Source: an uncultured Eubacteriales bacterium (GTDB lineage Bacteria; Bacillota; Clostridia; Oscillospirales; Acutalibacteraceae). From it: DNA of 10,503 nucleotides. A model generated the notes under the pieces. That model saw only the letters and a program-made list of their open reading frames with translations, was not told where the DNA came from and did not search any database. Shown piece by piece: positions 7,401-10,503 of the stretch. Each line of letters begins with the position of its first letter. The first letter of the stretch is position 1. The translations under genes were made by a program, and so were the position numbers. The stretch covers positions 1-10,503 of the forward strand of contig OMPZ01000053.1 of assembly GCA_900313125.1 (NCBI GenBank), written 5' to 3'.

Positions 7401-7666
7401 ACTACTCCGGCACGGTCATCGACAAGGACGTGATCTCCGGCAGGATCGACACAAGCTACAACATCGTTCCGAAGGAGTTTTTCGGCTACGAGCTTGCGTG
7501 TGATCCGGCGGTCTCCGCGGGCAGCTATGCGGCAGACGAGATAAATGTTATCTTCAACTATACGCCGAATTACGGCAAGAGCCTTATCGTATGGCTCGCG
7601 TCGGGCGGCGTTGCTGTACTGGCAGGCGGGATAACGGCGTTCATTTTAAGAAAGCGCGCTGCGTAA
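4487..7666 (+). CDS. pulA: Secreted, membrane-anchored type I pullulanase-like GH13 enzyme with CBM26-like and MucBP-like modules
   Basis: 1059 residues. It is predicted to cleave alpha-1,6 branch links in starch, pullulan or limit dextrins outside the cell. Order: signal peptide (1-31, KVKVKK core, cleavage after AYA); acidic linker; CBM48-like domain (about 66-175); GH13 barrel (about 189-600) with the pullulanase signature FNWGYDP (267-273), DVVFNH (314-319), GFRFD with nucleophile D385 and R383, YGEGW with acid/base E416, and CHDN with D502 followed by TLWDKL; beta-domain C (about 603-708); MucBP-like repeats (710-780, 782-851); CBM26-like starch-binding module (about 857-950, W892-P-G); another MucBP-like repeat (965-1030); membrane helix (1032-1054) and RKR tail. 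No LPxTG is present before the helix, so retention as a membrane anchor is inferred. The next gene, 123 bases on, is a paralog. The symbol is family-level; a broader amylopullulanase activity is possible. Confidence 0.9.
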   Translation: MDKVKVKKCLCSIFAAVILAAPLCGAISAYADSDVDTEADTDSQGEAETQLEESSVAELDKLAYSGNDLGATYTPEGTTFKVWSPTAHKVQVLIYASGSDDEENSKYISATDMEYDDKNGVWSVTVEGDLLNKYYTYYVYNGKKGKETVDIYAKAAGVNGNRGMIVDLKSTDPKGWENDKHVSVDNQSEAIVWEVNVKDFSSDPASGVSAKNRGKYLAFTESGTTVNGSGTGTTGMDYLKELGVNYVQLLPIYDFGSVDEASKEDQFNWGYDPKNYNVPEGSYSSDPYDGNVRINEVKQMIQAIHDNGMGVVMDVVFNHTYEDVKSWFNMTVPNYYYRFTESGTWSNGSACGNDTASEHLMYRKYMVDSVVYWASEYHIDGFRFDLMGLHDVETMKAIRAALDKLEGGEKILMYGEGWDIPTSAEPGTVMATKQNITKMGGRIGAFNDGFRDGMKGSNFNAPEPGYLQGGQGQAAVKSGITAEVGGWAAQPTQVVTYNSCHDNYTLWDKLVATSGSANDYFQRNEMLVSMNKLAAAISLTSQGINFFQAGEEFARTKRGDENSYRSSSALNRLDWERRAEYSDLVQYYSGLIEIRKNFAPFTDPSDKTAKSIKFIDAGKGVIAYTVENQLTADTQWKYAALMFNATSDDKEITVSGSGLPEEWVTVVNGDSAGLSGLSVITDGKATVKAGCALMLVDKESFDRLSLKSTKGTVTVKHVDAETGDTIKTQVISGTIGSKYSIKPDAALLLDYTYENATGSVNGTYSEYENTVTLSYSKYTGSYGTATITFVDSQTGDELAESIVQRGRTGERYYTAEIPTITGYALDLTHLPNNGAGKYTDGNIDIVYKYTPVKNEPVTVHYYNKNNWKDLTVYAYGNGLQNRSETKELVGAWPGAAMQDDGEGWWSYTIPSESLEGVSGVRVIIAQGNAQDPLAGNEGYLVSGEVWINDGKITDKHDREIVSSGKVNVIYVDYSGTVIDKDVISGRIDTSYNIVPKEFFGYELACDPAVSAGSYAADEINVIFNYTPNYGKSLIVWLASGGVAVLAGGITAFILRKRAA
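5281..5334 (+). repeat. 54-bp exact match to the second pullulanase (copy 1)
   Basis: Bases 5281-5334 are identical to 8551-8604, covering the FNWGYDPKNYNVPEGS substrate-subsite segment in both paralogs, while flanking codons differ at many third positions. Confidence 0.9.
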
Positions 7667-7679
7667 AACATGGCACTTG

Positions 7680-7700
7680 GTGCGGCTGATTTCGCCGTAC
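7680..7700 (+). other. Hairpin between the two pullulanase genes
   Basis: GTGCGGC (7680-7686) pairs with GCCGTAC (7694-7700), seven pairs with one G-U, over a 7-base loop, 13 bases after the stop codon. No T-run follows, so read-through into the second gene is likely and the two genes may be co-transcribed. Confidence 0.4.
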
Positions 7701-7713
7701 TGAATGATAAAAT
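7686..7713 (+). promoter_or_regulatory. Possible internal promoter for the second pullulanase
   Basis: An extended -10, TGA-TAAAAT (7705-7713), is part of the 11-mer AATGATAAAAT that is also the -10 region of the first pullulanase gene. The best -35, CTGATT (7686-7691, 16-base spacer), is poor, so this is a weak or activator-dependent promoter at best. Confidence 0.35.
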
Positions 7714-7774
7714 GGGTCTCTGTCGTTCGTGCTTTGCGGGCGGCAGCGGCTTGCGTTTAACACTACATCATAAC

Positions 7775-7781
7775 AAGGAGG
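7775..7781 (+). promoter_or_regulatory. Strong ribosome binding site of the second pullulanase
   Basis: AAGGAGG, fully complementary to the 16S anti-Shine-Dalgarno, 8 bases before the ATG at 7790. Confidence 0.85.
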
Positions 7782-7789
7782 AAAACAGT

Positions 7790-10503
7790 ATGAGATCAAA
7801 GAAAACATTGTCGGCAGTTATTGCCGCGGCTATGCTTTCTTCCGTGATCGCTTCTTCGGGTATGCTCAGCGCGGGCGCACTCAAGGCGGCTACGGTCGAC
7901 GGTATCGACCCGTTGGATTACTCATCGTACACAACGTATGACGGCGACGACCTCGGAGCCAATTACACCCCGGAGTCCACCACCTTTAAGGTATGGGCGC
8001 CTACTTCAACAGACGTAAAGCTCAAGCTTTACAAGACGGGCAGCGACGACGAGGACGGCGCAGGCGAGATCGGCGAGCATCAGATGAAGCTCGACAAGGA
8101 AACGGGCGTCTGGAGCGTTAAAGTTTCGGGCGACCTTAAGAACCAGTACTACACATATCTCGTTACGAACTCACTCAACCCGAACGGCAAAGAGGTAGTT
8201 GACGTCTACGCAAAGGCTGCCGGTGTAAACGGCAACAGAGCGATGGTCGTTGACCTCGATTCCACCGACCCTGTCGGCTGGGAGAACGACTCGCGCTGCC
8301 TTGTAGATTCCCCGACGATGGCTGAGGTATGGGAAGTACACGTTAAGGACTTCTCCTACGACTCGGAATCGGGCGTTTCGGAGCAGTACAGGGGCAAGTA
8401 CATGGCGTTCACGGAGTTTGAGACTACTCTCAACAATGCCGGCGACGCTAAGACCTGTATGAATTATCTGAAGGATCTCGGCATCAACTACGTTCAGATC
8501 AACCCGATGTATGACTTCGGCTCCGTTGACGAAGCGTCGAATGACGACACTCAGTTCAACTGGGGCTACGACCCGAAGAACTACAACGTTCCCGAGGGCT
8601 CGTATTCTACTAACCCGTACGACGGCAACGTCAGGATCAACGAGATGAAGCAGATGATCCAGGCTCTGCATCAGAACGGCATCGGCGTTATCATGGACGT
8701 TGTTTACAACCACACCTACAGATCGCAGGATTCGTGGTTCAACCTCACCGTTCCCAACTACTATTACAGAGTTAAGGACGGCGTATGGTCAAACGGTTCG
8801 GGCTGCGGCAATGATACCGCTTCCGAGCGTGAGATGTTCAAGAAGTACATGGTAGATTCCGTTACTTATTGGGCTGAGGAATATCACCTCGACGGCTTCC
8901 GCTTCGACCTTATGGGTCTTCACGACAGCGACACTATGGACGCAGTCCGCGAATCTCTCGACAATATAGACACAAGGATAATTACCTACGGTGAGGGCTG
9001 GTCTCTCGGCTCTACTGTAGACGATGTTAACTGGGCAGGCAACGCTGTTTCGCTTTGCACACAGAAAAAGGCTACGAGAGTCAGCGATAGGATCGGTTTC
9101 TTCAACGACGATATCAGAGACGCTCTGAAGGGCAAGGCGTATAACGATCTTACATCTCCGGGCTACGCTACGGGCAGCACAGAGTTTGCAAGCACGGTAT
9201 ACAACAGCATTACGGGTCACTATGTCACCACAAAATGGAAGACACAGGTTCCCGGTCAGAACATTGTTTATTCCTGCTGCCACGACAACCAGACTCTCTG
9301 GGACAGACTGGTAGCTTCCGAATACGGCGTTCAGTCCGCAAAGGAGACGTTCGACAACAGAAACGAGCTGTTCGTATCGAGCAACAAGCTCAGCGGCGCG
9401 ATCGTTATGACATCTCAGGGTGTTCCGTTCATCCTCGCGGGCGAGGAGTTCGCAAGAACAAAGTACGGCGATCACAACAGCTACAAGTCATCTCCCGATA
9501 TCAATAAGCTCGACTGGTCGAGATCGGTAGATTACGCTGATATCGTTTCTTACTACAAGGGACTTATCCAGCTGAGAAACTCCTACCCCGGATTTACAGA
9601 TATCACGCTTGACTCCGGCAAGGCGATCGAGAAGCTCGATGTTCCTTCGGGCGTTATCGGCTACAGACTCCCGAATATCGTTGATAAGTCGGGCAAAACA
9701 TGGTCGGATATCGTAGTATACTTCAACGGCAGCCGCAAAGACTCCGCAGAGGTAACTCTCCCCGAGATCTCGTCGGCACAGGCAGGCGAGAAGGCAGGCG
9801 ACGTTGACGGCGACAACGAGCTCACCGCAGCAGACGCTGTTCTCGTTCTCAGACACAGCACATCTATCGCGCTTCTCAACGACGCTCAGCAGAAGGTCGC
9901 AGATGTTGACGGCGACAACCAGATCACGGCTAACGACGCAGTTATCATTCTCAGAAGAAGCGTTGGTCTCGACGGCGGCTCGGCACAGCCCACAAGCGGC
10001 GCAGGCAGCGATACGGTATACTCCGTGATCGTTGACAAGCAGACCGCAGGCATCGCGGAGATCAGAACTGTTTCCGGCAAGGCAACACTCGAGCCGAACT
10101 CCGCGCTCATTCTCGTTCCGAAGAGCGAGTACGACAGAGTTGATCTCGCAAACAGAAATTATGTGAACGAGGGTACGGTAGTTGTTAATCACATTGACGA
10201 CAGCACAAAAACAACTCTTTACACAACAACGATCAGAGGCTCCGAGGGTGCGGCATACAACACGCAGACCGCAGCTAACCTCCTTCTCGAATACGATTTT
10301 GACAGAGTGGAAGGAAACGCTTCCGGCAAGATCACAAAGGGCACAACGACTGTCAACTACTACTACAAGCCTTACCCGGGCGGCGTAGGCACGGTAGTTG
10401 TAAAGTATGTCAATAAGGATACCGGCGTTGCATTCAAGGATACTACAAGAACGATGAGAGCAAGAGCCGGCACGGATTACACAACGGAAGAGCTTGGATT
10501 CCC
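7790..10503 (+). CDS. pulA: Secreted type I pullulanase-like GH13 enzyme with internal type I dockerin and MucBP-like repeats (3' end outside window)
   Basis: 904 complete codons are visible and the frame is still open at the right edge. Order: signal peptide (1-30, RSKK then hydrophobic, cleavage near SAGA); CBM48-like domain (about 52-155); GH13 barrel (about 178-595) with FNWGYDP (256-262), DVVYNH (303-308), GFRFD with R371 and nucleophile D373, YGEGW with acid/base E402, CHDN with D499 then TLWDRL; first part of beta-domain C to about 660; type I dockerin (about 670-727) with two calcium loops D671/D673/D675/T679/D682 and D705/D707/D709/T713/D716; a Gly/Ser linker; the rest of domain C (741-790); MucBP-like repeats from 793 and 865, the second cut by the window edge. 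A dockerin binds a cohesin, so this enzyme should join a multi-enzyme complex outside the cell. It is paralogous to the preceding gene, which lacks the dockerin. Any C-terminal starch module or anchor is not visible. The symbol is family-level. Confidence 0.9.
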   Translation, partial: MRSKKTLSAVIAAAMLSSVIASSGMLSAGALKAATVDGIDPLDYSSYTTYDGDDLGANYTPESTTFKVWAPTSTDVKLKLYKTGSDDEDGAGEIGEHQMKLDKETGVWSVKVSGDLKNQYYTYLVTNSLNPNGKEVVDVYAKAAGVNGNRAMVVDLDSTDPVGWENDSRCLVDSPTMAEVWEVHVKDFSYDSESGVSEQYRGKYMAFTEFETTLNNAGDAKTCMNYLKDLGINYVQINPMYDFGSVDEASNDDTQFNWGYDPKNYNVPEGSYSTNPYDGNVRINEMKQMIQALHQNGIGVIMDVVYNHTYRSQDSWFNLTVPNYYYRVKDGVWSNGSGCGNDTASEREMFKKYMVDSVTYWAEEYHLDGFRFDLMGLHDSDTMDAVRESLDNIDTRIITYGEGWSLGSTVDDVNWAGNAVSLCTQKKATRVSDRIGFFNDDIRDALKGKAYNDLTSPGYATGSTEFASTVYNSITGHYVTTKWKTQVPGQNIVYSCCHDNQTLWDRLVASEYGVQSAKETFDNRNELFVSSNKLSGAIVMTSQGVPFILAGEEFARTKYGDHNSYKSSPDINKLDWSRSVDYADIVSYYKGLIQLRNSYPGFTDITLDSGKAIEKLDVPSGVIGYRLPNIVDKSGKTWSDIVVYFNGSRKDSAEVTLPEISSAQAGEKAGDVDGDNELTAADAVLVLRHSTSIALLNDAQQKVADVDGDNQITANDAVIILRRSVGLDGGSAQPTSGAGSDTVYSVIVDKQTAGIAEIRTVSGKATLEPNSALILVPKSEYDRVDLANRNYVNEGTVVVNHIDDSTKTTLYTTTIRGSEGAAYNTQTAANLLLEYDFDRVEGNASGKITKGTTTVNYYYKPYPGGVGTVVVKYVNKDTGVAFKDTTRTMRARAGTDYTTEELGF
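8551..8604 (+). repeat. 54-bp exact match to the first pullulanase (copy 2)
   Basis: Identical to 5281-5334, 3270 bases upstream. See the first copy. Confidence 0.9.
9767..10009 (+). other. Dockerin-coding insertion within domain C of the second pullulanase
   Basis: Compared with the first pullulanase, residues 660-740 are extra: the strand ending in LP (657-658) and the strand beginning DTVYSVIV (741-748) are adjacent in the paralog (LPEEWVTVV). The insert is bounded by Ala/Gly/Ser/Gln-rich linkers (AQAGEKAG before, GGSAQPTSGAG after) and holds both dockerin calcium loops. Confidence 0.75.

Noticed and set aside
7680..7700. Terminator between the two pullulanases
   Set aside because: The stem is short and followed by TGAATGATAAAAT, not a T-run.
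8171..10192. Three long minus-strand ORFs opposite the second pullulanase
   Set aside because: Shadow frames caused by codon bias; no RBS or recognisable domain.

Overview
The window looks like a piece of a Gram-positive gut Clostridia chromosome, most likely Ruminococcus or a close relative (Oscillospiraceae). The case rests on two secreted type I pullulanase-like GH13 enzymes with MucBP-like repeats, a type I dockerin inside one of them, an AbrB-type regulator, strong AGGAGG-type ribosome binding sites and sigma-A promoters. Coding DNA is GC-rich and the gaps are AT-rich. Species cannot be named from this sequence. All genes are on the + strand.

Bases 1-3519: one very long reading frame, open at the left edge. 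It encodes a soluble low-complexity protein with five RanBP2-like zinc knuckles, a block of 14 octapeptide repeats predicted to form a long charged helix, and Pro/Ala-rich linkers. No function is assigned. A clear intrinsic terminator follows at 3538-3582.

Bases 3583-3955: a near-consensus promoter (3632-3660), a 6-bp inverted repeat near its start site, and a 175-bp element (3725-3899) bounded by 13-bp inverted repeats (12/13) and filled with nested and competing hairpins. All of this would lie in the untranslated leader of the next gene. Bases 3956-4195 encode a 79-aa AbrB/SpoVT-type regulator with a C-terminal four-cysteine knuckle.

Bases 4196-4486: gap with a second good promoter (4324-4352) and, directly downstream of its start site, a terminator hairpin that can be pre-empted by an alternative stem, giving an attenuator-like leader.

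Bases 4487-7666 and 7790-10503 (runs off the right edge): two paralogous secreted GH13 pullulanases in tandem. The first carries a CBM26-like starch-binding module, MucBP-like repeats and a C-terminal membrane anchor. The second carries a type I dockerin spliced into its C-terminal beta-domain and further MucBP-like repeats. Together they suggest a cell-surface starch-debranching system: one enzyme fixed to the cell and one docked to a cohesin-bearing scaffold, like the amylosome known from Ruminococcus bromii. No cohesin or scaffoldin is in the window. No tRNA, rRNA, CRISPR array or insertion sequence transposase was seen.
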